6,271 nt of DNA. Source: Planctomycetota bacterium (GTDB taxonomy: Bacteria > Planctomycetota > Phycisphaerae > Sedimentisphaerales > Anaerobacaceae). This document shows positions 6,112-6,271 of the stretch, piece after piece. Under the pieces are notes generated by a model. That model saw only the letters and a list, made by a program, of their open reading frames with translations. It made no database searches and was not told the DNA's origin. The DNA is taken from NCBI GenBank assembly GCA_026386835.1, contig JAPLMV010000103.1:1-6271 (forward strand), written 5' to 3'. The translations under genes were made by a program, and so were the position numbers. The stretch's first letter is position 1. Each line of letters starts with the position of its first letter.

Positions 6112-6271
6112 ATGGTTGGTGGACTGCCGGGGACGGGAATTGGTGGATTGTTTTATTTGCTGTTGGCTGTTTATATGCCGGTGCGCGAGTTTTTCAGGCT
6201 GCTGCAGAAACGAACGAACATGAGACGATGGGGACTTGTCGCACTGCAATTATGCTTTGCGTTTGGGATTC
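6112..6271 (+). CDS. Membrane protein, 5' part only, function unknown
   Basis: A frame opens at ATG 6112, one base after the glycosyltransferase stop, and stays open to the window end (53 codons). The visible N-terminus is MVGGLPGTGIGGLFYLLLAV, a first hydrophobic segment (about residues 9-23), then a charged stretch with REFFRLLQKRTNMRRW, and a second hydrophobic segment beginning near residue 43 (LVALQLCFAFGI). This suggests an inner-membrane protein with a short positively charged loop. The ribosome site and tight spacing make it a real gene. I do not recognise the family. Given its neighbour it may assist glycan synthesis or export, but that is inference from position only. Confidence 0.65.
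   Translation, partial: MVGGLPGTGIGGLFYLLLAVYMPVREFFRLLQKRTNMRRWGLVALQLCFAFGI

Noticed and set aside
5741..6223. Rightward frame of 160 codons overlapping the glycosyltransferase end
   Set aside because: It is out of frame with the GT2 gene, is Cys-rich without a domain, and conflicts with the better-supported gene at 6112.

Overview
The window reads as ordinary chromosomal DNA of a diderm, probably anaerobic or deep-branching bacterium. Supporting points are an outer-membrane beta-barrel protein with a signal peptide and a C-terminal aromatic residue, a LolD/MacB-type ABC ATPase, a TrpB2-type tryptophan synthase beta chain, and an IlvE of the type also common in archaea and deep-branching bacteria. 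Planctomycetota (Phycisphaerae-like) is my best guess from the overall look of the proteins, but nothing here proves it. I see no mobile element, CRISPR array, tRNA or rRNA.

Layout. Bases 1-2235 carry three rightward genes: the 3' end of an ABC transporter ATPase, a branched-chain amino acid aminotransferase (ilvE) and a long-chain polyprenyl diphosphate synthase. The gaps are short (38 and about 56 bases), so they could be one transcription unit, although their functions differ. A strong symmetric hairpin at 2258-2292 ends this block and also serves the leftward genes that converge on it.

Bases 2317-4739 carry two leftward genes: trpB2 is upstream and a TorF-like outer-membrane protein is downstream. 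Between them are 191 bases with a weak hairpin terminator and a candidate promoter, so they are probably transcribed separately. trpB2 has a near-consensus sigma-70 promoter (TTGACA, 17 bases, TATAAG on the minus strand).

Bases 4740-5045 are a divergent intergenic region with promoter candidates on both strands. From 5046 to the end are a membrane-anchored family 2 glycosyltransferase and, one base after its stop, the start of a small membrane protein gene cut by the window edge. This pair looks like the beginning of a surface polysaccharide or glycolipid locus.

The genes cover amino-acid metabolism (BCAA transamination, indole-to-tryptophan), isoprenoid chain synthesis (quinone or lipid carrier) and envelope functions (lipoprotein or export ABC transporter, outer-membrane barrel, glycosyltransferase). 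I found no convincing new system. The points most worth a second look are the orphan TrpB2 with changed motif residues, the glycosyltransferase and membrane-protein pair, and the ambiguous start of the polyprenyl synthase.
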